From assembly GCF_001659605.2 (NCBI RefSeq), contig NC_035161.2, positions 36,901,231 through 36,965,230 of the forward strand: DNA of 64,000 nucleotides, written 5' to 3'. Under the pieces are notes generated by a model. It worked only from the letters and a program-made list of their open reading frames with translations, searched no databases and was not told where the DNA came from. The DNA is from Manihot esculenta (taxonomy: Eukaryota > Streptophyta > Magnoliopsida > Malpighiales > Euphorbiaceae). Of this stretch, positions 12,351 through 23,637 are shown piece by piece. Made by a program: the position numbers and the translations under genes. Within the stretch, counting starts at the first letter, position 1. Every line of letters begins with the position of its first letter.

Positions 12351-13280
12351 AACTCCTTAATTTAGTTTATTAAATGAATGTTTTATTTTTTTATACATAC
12401 CAATGTTTTAGCATCTTTACTTATCAAATATTTTAATTTTAATTGTGATTTAATGAGTATTTAAATTTAAAAAAATATATCACTTTTAAATATAATTTTA
12501 TTAAATTCATAATTTTTAAATTATATTTAAAAGTAATTTTTTAAATATATGGTTATTCTATGGTTTTAAAGATATATTTAAAAGTAATTTTTTAAATTTT
12601 AAATTTTAAAATTGTGTTTATAAGTAGTTTTTTTAAAAAATTTAAGTATTTAAAATATTTTTTTTAAAAGTTGAAATGTTTAAAAATAATATTTTTTAAA
12701 ATTTAAGTGTTTATTGAATTACAATTAAAATTGAGGTGTGTATTAAATAAAAATATTAAAATACAAGTGTTTAAGTATATATTTAAATTTTTTATTTTAA
12801 ATCACCAAACAAATAATACTGATATTTTTAAGTGTTTAACAATATTAAAAAATAAAAAAACATAGGTTAAATAATAATAATAAAATAAATAAATTATATT
12901 TTAGTGTTTAAATTTTAATATAATTAATAGATCAATTTCTATATTTTTAAAATTAAATACTTAAATTTCATATAATTAATCCGTTCAAATTGCATGTTAT
13001 TCCATCTATTATTTTGTTAGTCAATTTTTGAGGATAAACCTTTCAAATATCTTAAATACTCCCATGAATACTTAAATTATTTTTAATATGAGTGAAAATT
13101 TTATATTATATAAATTATATTTTCGTCCTTAAATTTTATCATAATTTAACGGATCAATTTTTATATTTTTAAAATTAAATTCTTAAATCTTTCAATACTT
13201 AATTCATTTAAAATTGTAATTTTTATATTCATTATAGATATTAATTCAAAATTAGTGGATAGTTAAACTTTTTCTAAAAG
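12351..13280. other. AT-rich intergenic DNA without genes
   Basis: Low-complexity A/T text with many short repeats of taaatttaa type. No open frame of interest and no recognisable element ends until the LTR that starts at 13286. Confidence 0.6.
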
Positions 13281-13463
13281 TACTCTGTAATACCCGGCTA
13301 GACTCCGGTATCGGAATTCCTATCGTCTGGTAGAATCTCGGATGTCGAAAACCTCTAGAAGGGTAAAAAACATATTTTTATAAAATGTTTTCATGTATTT
13401 CATGGTTTTAAGTAAGAAAGAAATTGAGTTTTGAATGAAAAAAACCATAGAGGGAAATCCATG

Positions 13464-14290
13464 TTCGGCCGCCGAACATGCATGAGTTTTGGAGTCACCT
13501 TCGGCTTCCAAAGGTGACCTGACCAGACACCTATAAAAGGCCCTATGGCCGAAAATGGGTGAGTTTTCTCCCCTATTTTCGGCCAACGGTGAGTCCATGC
13601 CCTTCCATGGTTGGTTTTGATGATTTTTCTCAAATTTTTCAAGTTTTGACAAGTGTTAACTTGGTTTTGAAGATTTTTAAAGCTAAGATCAAGTTTTGGA
13701 GCTTAGAGACCCAAGGAGCTAGATTTCTCCCATCTCCAAGTTATGATCGTCTCTTCTCTCGATCTTCAAGAGGTAAACTTAGATCCTACCTTTCTTGTAT
13801 GTTTTAAACAAGTTTTGAAGGGTTATGGGGTAGAAATGCATGTTTAGGTTAATGTTGAGTTTATGGATAATGTGTGTTGTATGAGTTGCTATATGTGTTT
13901 GTGTTGGGGTTTAGGATAGTTTGAGACCCCTATATGCTTATTTGCTTGTGTATGCATGTTGTAGAATAGCTAAATGCATGTTTGAATGGTTTGGGAGGCA
14001 AAATGTGCATGAGGAGGCTGAGTTCTGCCCTTTGGAAGAACTCAGGTTCAGCAGCCGAAGGACTTTCGGCCGCCGAACCTGCCTGTGGAGGCAAGCCTTT
14101 GGTTGCCGAACCCTGCCCCCCAAAGTTGGACTTTCGGCTCTGGAGGGGAGTTTCGGCCGCCGAAGGTGCCACCGAACATGCACAAGTTTTGGCTCTGGAA
14201 CCACTTTCGGCCGCCGAAGGTGCTGCCGAAAGTGGCTGAGTTTCGGCTCTGGAGGGACTTTCGGCCGCCGAACCTGCCGCCGAAAGTGCC
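13464..14290. repeat. Five dispersed TTCGGCCGCCGAA motifs inside the LTR
   Basis: The 13-base word TTCGGCCGCCGAA, nearly self-complementary, begins at 13464, 14065, 14152, 14206 and 14260. Between the last four are related words (ccgaaagtg, ttcggctctgg, ccgaacctg), so 14040-14290 reads as a decayed array of similar units. Small open frames over this array are by-products of its GC content. Confidence 0.8.
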
Positions 14291-14689
14291 CTGTTCAGCC
14301 TTCCTTTAAATGTTTTCTATGATTGTTTTAAGGTGTTTTAGGGGGTTTTTGGGGAATAGTTTAGAGTCATGTTCATGTATGTTTGGTCCCTCATTTGAGT
14401 CCACCTGTGTAGGTTCAGACCCGAGGAACCGAGGACCCCAGCAGTGAGATAGCTGCTTCAGTGTCTTTTCAGAGCTAGCCTGAGGTGAGTAGAATGGATC
14501 TTTACGTTTCAAAGCAAAAAAATTTCGAGCATGTTCATGCATCACGAATGCCATGAGATATATTAGGTTGTTTGCATTAGAATTCACGAATATGTTGCAT
14601 TGCATATTATGTTGTTGATGTGGATGAACGTTGAATGATCCATTAGCCCTCGTATGATGATATGATATGATATGATATGGTATGGTATG

Positions 14690-14812
14690 TAAGACCAGTG
14701 AGGCCCATTCTACGCCTCTGGCACTTTGGAATGTTATGTTATGTTATGTAAGAGAAAGACCAGTGAGGCCCATTCAACGCCCCTGGCACTATTGGAATGT
14801 GTAGAAGGCTAT
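14690..14812. repeat. Two direct copies of a roughly 65-bp unit in the LTR
   Basis: gaccagtgaggcccattc occurs at about 14693 and again at about 14758, each followed by the words cgcc and ctggcac and then by ggaatgt. Directly before is a simple repeat of tatga/tatgg units (14655-14690). Confidence 0.75.
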
Positions 14813-15422
14813 TGGTGACAAGTCCATCCTTGATGTGATTTGTTTGTGATGTGATGCATTTCATGAAAGCATGAATTTTAATATAATGTTTTACTATTCT
14901 GCTCACTGGGCTCTAATAGCTCACCCCATTCCCTTAACCCCCAGGTTTGCAGATGCGGGCTAGATCAGGAAGTCAATAAGAGTAAAGGAGTCATGTTTTA
15001 TGTAATAGTTAGATGTGGACATGTATTGTAAAATGTTATAATGCGATGTAATGTAAAGAATTGTATTGATGATAGAATTGTGCTTGGCCCTAGTGTATAT
15101 TAATCCCTTTTTGGTACATGATCTTTTAATGAAATGTTTTAATGATGATTTATGTAAACCAAGTTTAATGTATGATATGTTGCCCCATTGGAGCATTTGA
15201 TGAGGGCTCCAGTGTGGGGTTTTATGATTATGAGTTGTGCGTGCACAGGTTAAGTTTGGTGAATGAAAGAAAAAGTTTAAAGTTTTATGTATATGTATGA
15301 TCATGTATGGGATTTAACAGGTATACATGATGTATGTTAGGCTTACTACAGGTCCCGGCGGCCTTATGCCGATTTAGATCCTAGCGCCGGTAGCGGTCCG
15401 GTTTCCGGGTCGTTACATACTC

Positions 15423-18400
15423 CTTATAAAAATTTATAATCTACTTGAAAGTCACTTAATATCATTTAAAAATAATTGAAATTATAAATATTTTTTGAAA
15501 GTTTTAAAATTATAAGTATTAAAGTATTTTAATGAATCAAAATTAAAAAATATAAAGTATTAAAAAAATTAATTAAAATGAGGTTTTATAAATAAAAATT
15601 AATGAGAATTTAAGTGTTATTTCAAATAAAAAATAAAGATTAAAATGTTTAAATTATAATAAATGAAAATGAACTAATCATAAAAAGATTTAAGTATATG
15701 ATTAAAAAATATAGAAATCGATTCATTAATTATGTTAAAATTTAAGAATTTAAATATAATTTATCTATTTAAAAAAATAATAAAAATATTTTATCACTTT
15801 TAACGATAAAAATAAATAGAAAAATTTTTAATTTATAATGTTTAATTTTAAAAATATAAAATCGATTTATTAATTATATTAAAATTTATACATCAAAATA
15901 TATTTTTATTAGGCTAAAGAATAGAAATATAATAAAACAAAAAGGTATTTCCATTTGACTAAATAATTACCTAATCGTTCCTCCTACCTTTGGTTACATG
16001 TTGGATTTTGGTCCTCCGAATTACTAGTTTTTCGCTATTTAGCTCGTTGTATATGAGAGATGATCCTAGCAAAAGGTTCCTTTATGTTTAACAAAGGGGA
16101 ATGCCCGTCAACGCTTCCCCATGCGCATGCGTATAGTGCTGCGTCTTTTCTCTCTTAGGGTCGCTCCTTTGAATTGATTGGATTATGTTTTTATCTTAGG
16201 GTTTCTGTTACTGGATTTATGTTTAATTTTCTCAAGGTAGAGTTTAACGAGTATTACTCACCTCTATCTGCTGCTACATTGACGATAGTATCTACTGCCG
16301 TCGCCGATCTTTTCATGTGTCAAAACATGAAGCTAATAATTCATTACATTCCTCATTATGCACATGACTGCCACTTCTACCTCATGGATTTCCATTATAG
16401 ATCAACTTAATACGTTGATAGGGCAAATTTTTTTTATTATTATTTTGAATAGTTGATAAGTTAGGTCAAAATTAATAAAGCGGCGCGGGCGTATTTTGTA
16501 TTCATATGGGAAGTGTGAAGCCGTGCAAGACTCATGCTTGTTTCACGGGCGGCCCAGATCCTACGAATCACCTCCTCCTTCCGTCTTCTTCTTCTCTTCT
16601 TCTCTTTCTTGTCTAATTTTGGCAGGGTCCCACTTGTCAAAATTTTGTTACACGTGACACTGCAACTCCAACAGAGAAGAGCTTGTTCTATTCCCACGTT
16701 GAAAAGCATTTCCTTTTTTTATTTTTTTCGAATTTTCACGTACTGACAATACGCCACCGTCTTGGTCTGCAGTTTTGGCATCACCCAATCCAAAACCCCC
16801 TCTGCCCCATTTAAGAGTTGAGAGTATCCAAAGCCACTCTTATTGAGCCCCACCGACTTCCCTAACATTTCAACCCTAATAATTTTCATATATTATATGT
16901 CTTATATAAATTAAATCAATTTGCATTGTAAGATTTTAATAGAATAATAAATTCATTTACAATTATTTTTTATTTATACTACTTCCTTCCAAGTTTTAAC
17001 ATGAAACGATGCCCCACAACTGATTTCTTTTTATATATATATATATATATATAACATTTCTTAATTTTTTTCTTTGCAGCTAAAGTGCTAATGTTTATTG
17101 TTGGAGAAGAAGAGAGTGCGTTGGAATAGAATTTGTGATGGTCAATTCCCAACAGTGGAAAATTGAATTATAGGCCAAGCCAAGTCATTCTGCCAATCAT
17201 TCCAAGCAAAATGCCTCTGGAATCTGCTTTTCGCATACTTACTTCTAAAATTAGCATATTCTACTTAAACTAATTGTTGTTTAGCTTTGCTTGTGCTTGT
17301 GCACCCTTTGAAATGTTAAAGTTGTAAAGAAAAGTAAAGAATTTGTGATTTTAAATTCAAAATTTTTTGCACTCTTTTTAAAAAATAATTAAAACTTGGT
17401 GCATTTGTAACGGGAGTGTGTATTTAATACATATATTAAATGAAAGTGTATTTTAAAATAATAGCATTAATATTGCATAAGACGTTGAGTCTATAGAAGC
17501 ATGCTTCCAATAAAGGCTGCAAAAATTGATTGTTAAAGATGTTTTCATTGAATGTATTGCAACAGTTGATTTAATGAAATTTCAGAAAATTAAATTGTTA
17601 CATGTTTGACGACAAATAAGTAATAACTCCTAAAGAATCTTAGCAACAAAGCAAATCATATTCAAACTTGGAAGATGTTCCTTTCTTAACCCCATTTTTA
17701 AAAAAATACTGGAGTTCTTAATTTAATAATTAAATTGAAATTCTAATTTTATTGGAGTTTTTTTTTTTTCTCTTTCTATTAATATTTACCCTTAATAAAA
17801 TAATGTTTAACCTCCAAAATAATATTTTTAAGGAGCAAATAAGTACGAGATGTGAACACATATCCACTCGATTATTTTCGGTGCTATAGAATATTCTCTC
17901 TCATTTTAAAAAAAATTTAAATTGTTTAAAATGTAGAAAATTGCTTGAAACTTTGGCAAGTTCATGTTCAATGAATCTCATCTTTTGCTTATGTTTTGTT
18001 TTCTGTTATTGTGGGGTGCCAAAAAAAAGAAAAAAAAAAAAAAGAACGCGGCAGCCTCCTAGCTTCTTATTTATTTAATATATATTATATTTCAATTTTT
18101 AAAAAATAAAATATAATTAAGTTCTCTATTTATATAAAAAAATATTTAAAAGCTACTATTTAATTTATATGTTGCGTGAAAATTTATTAGTTAATTTTTA
18201 TATTTTAAAAATATGTTTAAATTAAAAAGAATTAACTAATCATATTATTAATTTTAATAGTTAAATATTATAAAAGAAATTAAAACATCTTTAATACAAA
18301 TAAAATAATTAATAGATATATTAAAAAATATATGAGAAATTACTTTTTCATAATGCTTAATAAATAAAATTAATAACATTAATATAAATAAAGTAATTAA

Positions 18401-18880
18401 TAGATATGTTCAAAAATATGAAAAAGTAATTAATAAATTTTTTATATTATATAATTTAAATAATAAAATATTTAATAAGTAAAATTAATAGCATCACTGA
18501 TTAATAAATTTTTAATATTTCAAAAATATTTTTATATTTTTTAAAATTAATATATTAATTAATAATTTTTTAAAATTAATATATTAATTAATAATTTTTT
18601 AAAATATAAAAAATAAATAGTAATATTTTTAAGATATTTTCATAAATTTCTCAATCATACGTGTAGGCATGATTGCTTGTCACAAATCAGTACCTTTCAA
18701 TAATATTTTTCAAAACTTTTTTTTTTAAGAGGTAAATTATTAAAACATAAAATATGTAAAATAAGAGATGAAAGTTCTATATTTAAATTAAAACTTCATA
18801 TAAAAAATTATTTAAATTAAAACGGTCCAATCCATGGACAATTTGAGGAAAAAAAATAGTAAATAAAAAAAATAAAAACA
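15423..18880. other. Intergenic DNA, no gene identified
   Basis: AT-rich text with a somewhat GC-richer island at about 16000-16860. Small frames in that island (for example 16174-16410) show no family motif. A (TA)n run lies at 17032-17053, a 29-bp perfect tandem pair at 18542-18599, and long A or T runs near 17760 and 18020. No element ends could be fixed. Confidence 0.5.
18542..18599. repeat. Perfect 29-bp tandem duplication, AT-only
   Basis: The unit starting taaaattaatatattaatt occurs twice in a row at 18542 and 18571. Plain AT-rich tandem repeat in intergenic DNA. Confidence 0.8.
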
Positions 18881-18922
18881 GCAAATACAGGAGGGGAAAG
18901 AGGAGGAGTTTAGGGTGGGGAG

Positions 18923-18936
18923 CACGTGATCACGTG
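18923..18936. promoter_or_regulatory. Paired G-boxes (CACGTG) 8 bp apart
   Basis: Two CACGTG hexamers sit at 18923-18928 and 18931-18936 in a GC-rich patch (18890-19060) within AT-rich DNA. G-boxes bind plant bZIP and bHLH factors. The next gene, the GATL at 21005, is 2 kb downstream, so a link to it is only possible. It may instead mark a lost or undetected promoter. Confidence 0.35.
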
Positions 18937-19649
18937 GGGGAGGATCCAAGGAGTGGTGGGGCATTAGGACTGCCAGGCTAGATCACAGCCGTAAATGTCA
19001 AAATCAGAATTAGGGAAACACACAGCTGTTTGCTTTGAATTCACAGCTGTCATTGCATTAGTGGAGGTAAAGAATATCTCTTGTCCCGATACGAGGATTG
19101 GTGCTGCTTTTAGCTCTTTCTGTACTTCTCAATCCATTTAATACTTTTATGTTTTTTTTTTACTTTACTATTCTTTCCTCCCTAGTTTTATCCAAATATG
19201 CTTTTTTTTTTTTTTTAAATCCCAATTAATTTTTTTAAATACTAGTAAAGTCAATGAAAAGTCAAAACTCACACACAATCACAATTATTGAAAATTTAAA
19301 TCAAAACTATAATAATTTTACAAAACTTTTTAAGAGTATATAAATTAATAGACTCATCCACCAATATAAAATCTTAAAAATAAATAAATTTATTTATTAA
19401 TTACTAACATTTTTCGAAGTGCCAAATATGCTTCATTGCAATAAAAAAAATAACTATTATTTGTTCATGCATAATGAAATTTCTCATTAGTATCCTTGAC
19501 TAATTTTTTTTTATTAATTGAATTAATATTGAAAATTCCATGCTACTTCCTTGAAAATTATATGCCAACATATAAGTTTTTTTTTTTTTATTTGCGCAAG
19601 GAATTTTGTAATGAACCTCTAGTTTATAATTATGACAAGAGAAAATTTT
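18937..19649. other. Intergenic DNA, no gene identified
   Basis: The first 150 bp continue the GC-richer patch that holds the paired G-boxes. The rest is AT-rich with long T runs at about 19143-19162 and 19202-19216. No coding frame with a recognisable motif. Confidence 0.5.
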
Positions 19650-20170
19650 CATGGGTGTTGATAACTCTCAATCTCCTTGGACTCCATATTCGATAGATCC
19701 GGTTCTCCCTCATCCCTTATTATATGGATTTGATTCCTTTTTGGGCTCTCTGATAGATCTGTCAAATGGGTCTCACCATGTTTTCTTTGAGGAAAGGACC
19801 TGCAAAATAAGGGAAAAGGGGTCAAGGGTCCACCGGGATGCCCCGGTGGAGACCCTCCGACGTTCAAGTCAGGTTTCCTAAATAAGAGTTGTGTCCTTAG
19901 ATAAGAGTTGCAGATAAAATAAAATGGAGTCCAGGCAGGAGAAGAAAAAGAATAAGATACCCTCTTGCAAGAGAAGACCCCAGTATATAGTGCTTCCAAA
20001 GCGTATGCGTAACAGCCATTTAATGCCCTTCAAAGCGCATGCGGATAGGGCTGGTGAGTGATTGGGCCTACTCCCTTATGGAGCTGCTTTGAACCTATGG
20101 CCTTCTTTTAGACCACAGCCTTATTTCTGGGCTAAAAACAGATGTAGAGGTTATCCGGTATCACTTTATA
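19650..20170. mobile_element. LTR-like repeat fragment with a GC-rich hairpin
   Basis: Sharp rise in GC compared with the flanks. It holds a strong hairpin at 19826-19855 (gggtccaccggg, loop, cccggtgga, gaccc) followed by a phrase about ctccgacgttcaagtcagg, a wording I associate with plant LTR elements. Near its right part, aaagcgtatgcg and aaagcgcatgcg form a short direct repeat. No complete ends or target duplication could be fixed, so the call is tentative. The frames over it have no family motif. Confidence 0.4.
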
Positions 20171-20670
20171 TGTCTATTTGCAAGTAATTTATTAACTTCC
20201 CTCTGTTAGAGGAGATTGCTGTGTTTATTTTTTATTTTTTATTTTTTTTACTCACACATCATTTACTTGACCAGGTAAGTTCGTTGCAAGTCAACAAAAA
20301 TTATGACTTAGAATAACAAATATCACAGCTAGACCATTAATTTAATATTTAACATTATTATTTCGTGTAATTGGAAAAAAAAACTAAAAAAAGTTATTAG
20401 TTGTTTTTTAAGGAAAAATTCCTCATAATTTGAAGTTTTACAAATACGCATCCCATCCCATCCAACAGCACGCGCACAGATAAACGCGTGAATGACACAT
20501 CTCCCACAGAAGAACGTTAAAAGTTTAAACAATTACAGAGTGGATTATGTGCCTTCTTCGCTAGCAGTTTCCGCAAACTGGTTACCTCCCCTCTGCTGTG
20601 ACGCAGAGAGAGAAAGAGAGAGAGGGAGAGAGAGACGGAGAGACTATAGTATTTTCTCTGTCAGAGATCT

Positions 20671-20680
20671 TTAATATATA
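20671..20680 (+). promoter_or_regulatory. TATA box of the GATL gene
   Basis: ttaatatata followed by agacttc, 325 bp before the ATG at 21005. A GA-rich stretch (about 20606-20642) lies just upstream and a CT-rich stretch (20708-20735) just downstream, as in many plant core promoters and leaders. Confidence 0.5.
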
Positions 20681-20768
20681 AGACTTCTGAAACCCCTTTC
20701 TCTTTCGTTACCTCTCTCTCTCTATCTATATCTCGGAGGGGAAGAAGATAGACCGCGTTTTCTTGGAA

Positions 20769-20968
20769 ATGAACCCACCAAGAACGAGAAACTAGTAAGC
20801 GGTGTTGATCTTTCCCCTTGTTCTAAATCCTTGAACTACCATTTTCACATTTGACCAATCGCTTCTCACATTATTTCTTCCAATCTCTTCACTTTCCCCT
20901 TTCACCTTCAATGCCAATTAATGCAATATAACAACTATTGGCGTTCCATCCATCATTTCCACCCGTAG
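20769..20968 (+). promoter_or_regulatory. Up to three upstream ORFs in the presumed GATL leader
   Basis: If transcription starts just after the TATA box at 20671, the leader holds short ATG frames at 20769-20795 (8 codons), 20911-20931 (6 codons) and 20921-20968 (15 codons, overlapping the previous one). All stop before the main ATG at 21005. Such upstream frames can lower translation; whether they are in the mRNA is not shown here. Confidence 0.35.
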
Positions 20969-21004
20969 AACCCTTTCCTCTTGAATCCACATTCAGTGTT
21001 CGCA

Positions 21005-22147
21005 ATGGGTCTTTTCCGGTTACTCCATGCCATGTCCTTCCTTTTTCTTTCTGCTTCATTCTGCCTCGGGATTCGCTCTATTCCGGGGAGAGAAATGGAC
21101 GGCGGTGATGGTATTCAACTGGGTGGACTCCGATTTGCAGAGGCGCCGGACTACCGTAATGGGATAGAATGCCCAGTGTCAGGCAATAGACAGTTCGTGT
21201 CTTCATGTGACCGTTCTTTGGTTCACGTAGCCATGACTCTGGATTCGGAGTATCTACGAGGGTCAATCGCTGCTGTTCACTCTGTTCTAAAACACGCTTC
21301 TTGCCCAGAAAACGTGTTCTTCCATTTTATTGCGGCGGAGTTCGATAAGGCGAGTCCTCGAGTTCTGGGCCAACTCGTTCGGTCCACTTTTCCTTCACTC
21401 AGTTTCAAGGTTTATATATTCAGAGAAGACACCGTCATCAATTTAATCTCTTCATCAATCCGTCAAGCCTTAGAAAACCCACTAAATTACGCAAGAAACT
21501 ATCTCGGAGACATCCTAGATCCCTGCGTTGACCGAGTCATTTACCTGGACTCGGATGTGGTCGTTGTGGACGATATACACAAGCTCTGGAGCATAACCCT
21601 TGCTGGGTCAAGAATCATTGGCGCACCTGAGTATTGCCATGCCAATTTCACCAAGTATTTCACTGATGTGTTCTGGTCGGACCCTGTTCTTTCTCGGGTT
21701 TTCTCAGCGCGGAAGCCCTGTTACTTCAACACTGGGGTAATGGTGATGGATTTGGTGAGTTGGAGAGAGGGGAATTACAGGAGGAGAATCGAGAATTGGA
21801 TGGAGATACAGAGGAAGAGGAGGATTTACGAGTTGGGTTCACTGCCGCCGTTTTTATTGGTGTTCGCGGGTAATATAGAGGCTATTGATCACCGGTGGAA
21901 CCAGCACGGTCTGGGCGGGGATAATGTGAGAGGGAGCTGCCGGTCATTGCATCCAGGTCCAGTTAGCTTGCTTCATTGGAGTGGGAAAGGGAAGCCTTGG
22001 GTTAGACTAGATGGCAAGAAGCCTTGCCCTCTTGATCATCTGTGGGAGCCTTATGATCTCTATAAAGGTTATGATAATGGTGGAGTGAAAGATCATTCTA
22101 TGGGGTTTTCCAGTTCTTCTCAATCTATAATGATGGGTTATTTGTGA
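21005..22147 (+). CDS. Galacturonosyltransferase-like protein (GATL, GT8 family), intronless
   Basis: Type II Golgi-type glycosyltransferase of family GT8, subgroup GATL, which includes PARVUS-like proteins active in xylan and pectin synthesis. The single exon encodes 380 aa, normal for intronless GATLs. I use the ATG at 21005: the frame is open further upstream but has no other ATG. Residues 4-22 ([17 protein letters not shown]) form a signal-anchor or signal peptide. The catalytic region starts near [15 protein letters not shown]. The metal-binding DSD lies at residues 182-184 within [13 protein letters not shown], followed by [24 protein letters not shown] and HWSGKGKPW at about 324-332. 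All family hallmarks are present. The exact donor and acceptor sugars cannot be read from sequence. Confidence 0.95.
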   Translation: MGLFRLLHAMSFLFLSASFCLGIRSIPGREMDGGDGIQLGGLRFAEAPDYRNGIECPVSGNRQFVSSCDRSLVHVAMTLDSEYLRGSIAAVHSVLKHASCPENVFFHFIAAEFDKASPRVLGQLVRSTFPSLSFKVYIFREDTVINLISSSIRQALENPLNYARNYLGDILDPCVDRVIYLDSDVVVVDDIHKLWSITLAGSRIIGAPEYCHANFTKYFTDVFWSDPVLSRVFSARKPCYFNTGVMVMDLVSWREGNYRRRIENWMEIQRKRRIYELGSLPPFLLVFAGNIEAIDHRWNQHGLGGDNVRGSCRSLHPGPVSLLHWSGKGKPWVRLDGKKPCPLDHLWEPYDLYKGYDNGGVKDHSMGFSSSSQSIMMGYL

Positions 22148-23637
22148 TTCTTTGGATTTTTTTTTCAATTTTTAATTTAAACATTTTAAGAAATTCTTTC
22201 CTAGATGTGTACAGTTTAGGAACCGGGATGGGAAGAGATTGATGGGTTTTTATTTTGATTTAATTAATATGCTTCAGGATTTTAAATCCCCATTTGAAGG
22301 GTTCTATTGCTGTGGAACAATTTGTGGGATAATGATATCTTTGTATGTAAGAGAATAACATACAGTTGTTCATTGTTCATTTGGATTTGTTTTTCTTCAA
22401 ATTGATGTTGGTTTTTTGTTGGAAATCTCAATATGTTGCAAATTTAGTGTTTGCTGTCCGGTGAGTTATGAATAAAAGATAAATGAGAGAGATGCAAAAG
22501 CCAAAAGGAAAAAGATGAGGAGAAATGAGAAAGCAATGAATAATGTCAATTTCAAGGGGAGGGGCTTTGGACCTTTGCAGCCTGACATACCCACTTTGTT
22601 TCTGCAATATTTTACAACTACTTTTAGGCCCCACACACCTTTGCTTTAGCAGTTTAGCTTATTCCTGGTGCAACTTGTCTGATTCTAATTGGAGGTGGCC
22701 TACACGTTGATAATAGAAGCTGGGAGAGAGGTGGTGCATTTTTTTTTGTTTCTCAACATTAAGAAAAATTCAATCCAAAAGACCTTGACTTGCAAAATTC
22801 ACTTGGCATGTCATATAAATTTGCGTGTGAAGCCATCACAGGTTGGAGACTCACGTTTCTCAACTTGGACCCAGTCGAGAGTCGACCCAGTAGCCAATGT
22901 TTGCTTGCCGTAAACGTGTGCACTTTTTTCCCTATGCATTAGCATTGGTGATGGTTTGCAAGATCCATTTGCTTATGCTGTAACCCATTTTTTATAACGA
23001 AATAAACATAAAAATTATTGTTAAGTGCAGACACAATCAGGGAATTAGATATGGAGATCATGATTGGATCTACCAGAATTTGTAAGCCAGCCCTTTTTTT
23101 TATTGCTTTTTTCTTTCTGGAACGGGTATGTACAGGTAAAGCAAGGTATAGGCTAGGATTGGATGGAAGGAAATTAAATTATCAGCACTACCAATAAAAT
23201 GAATGCATTTTTGGTCCCCTTTAATAGGAGGAATTCTATAGCATAGGGTTACTAACATCTAAATAACTATATAAAAATATATCCTAAAATTAAAAAAAAT
23301 CAAGTAATTTGTTTTTTAAATAATTGTTTTTATCTATATGTCAAATTATTAATAAATAGTTAGAAATAAAACAGCTTTTTTCATGAAAGCACATTACAAC
23401 TATTACAAATTGATGTAGTAATTAATTCATTTTAATCAATTTGAACAAATTTTGATATAAATAATGCTTAAGCTCATTAACATAAATTTTTTTAAGTAAA
23501 AAAGATGTGTTGTATTCTCAAATAACTGAGCAAGATGTATAGAATACAGTAATGTGTTTGCTTGGATTATACACATGGTTAAGTAATCAAATTCAACGAC
23601 CATAGATTCTTGCTAGACTTGCTTACAATGTTTTTAA
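22148..23637. other. Intergenic DNA between GATL and the germin-like gene
   Basis: Contains the GATL 3' UTR (to about 22400) and the downstream flank of the germin-like gene. Small frames, for example 22689-22913, have no recognisable motif. Nothing else seen. Confidence 0.55.

Larger units (their letters stand above)
13286..15417 (+). mobile_element. Solo long LTR (2.13 kb), Ty3/gypsy-like, with 5-bp target-site duplication
   Basis: The element starts TGTAATACCCGG and ends CCGGGTCGTTACA. It is flanked by the 5-bp direct repeat tactc (13281-13285 and 15418-15422), the footprint of LTR-retrotransposon integration. No gag-pol, primer-binding site or polypurine tract lies inside, so it is best read as a solo LTR left by LTR-LTR recombination. 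The termini carry the GC-rich inverted words CCGGNNNCCGG. The body has GC-rich palindromes (TTCGGCCGCCGAA) and a duplicated segment near 14.7 kb. The reverse complement of its 3' end recurs at 63692 and 63955. LTRs of this length are known from chromovirus lineages; that assignment is inference. Confidence 0.8.

Noticed and set aside
14040..14290. CRISPR-like repeat/spacer pattern
   Set aside because: The TTCGGCCGCCGAA words are irregularly spaced, lie inside a plant LTR and the host is eukaryotic.
13921..14322. Overlapping ORFs rich in Arg/Gly/Phe on both strands
   Set aside because: They run over the GC-rich palindrome array of the solo LTR, and their repeats follow the DNA unit, not a protein motif.
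16174..16410. 78-codon ORF
   Set aside because: No motif, no splice context and no neighbouring exons; it is compatible with chance.
19649..19999. 116-codon minus-strand ORF in the LTR-like fragment
   Set aside because: It crosses the GC hairpin and has no family motif; it is most likely non-coding repeat DNA.
20981..21004. Upstream start of the GATL frame
   Set aside because: The frame is open there but the codon is TTG; the first ATG is at 21005 and gives the family-like signal anchor.
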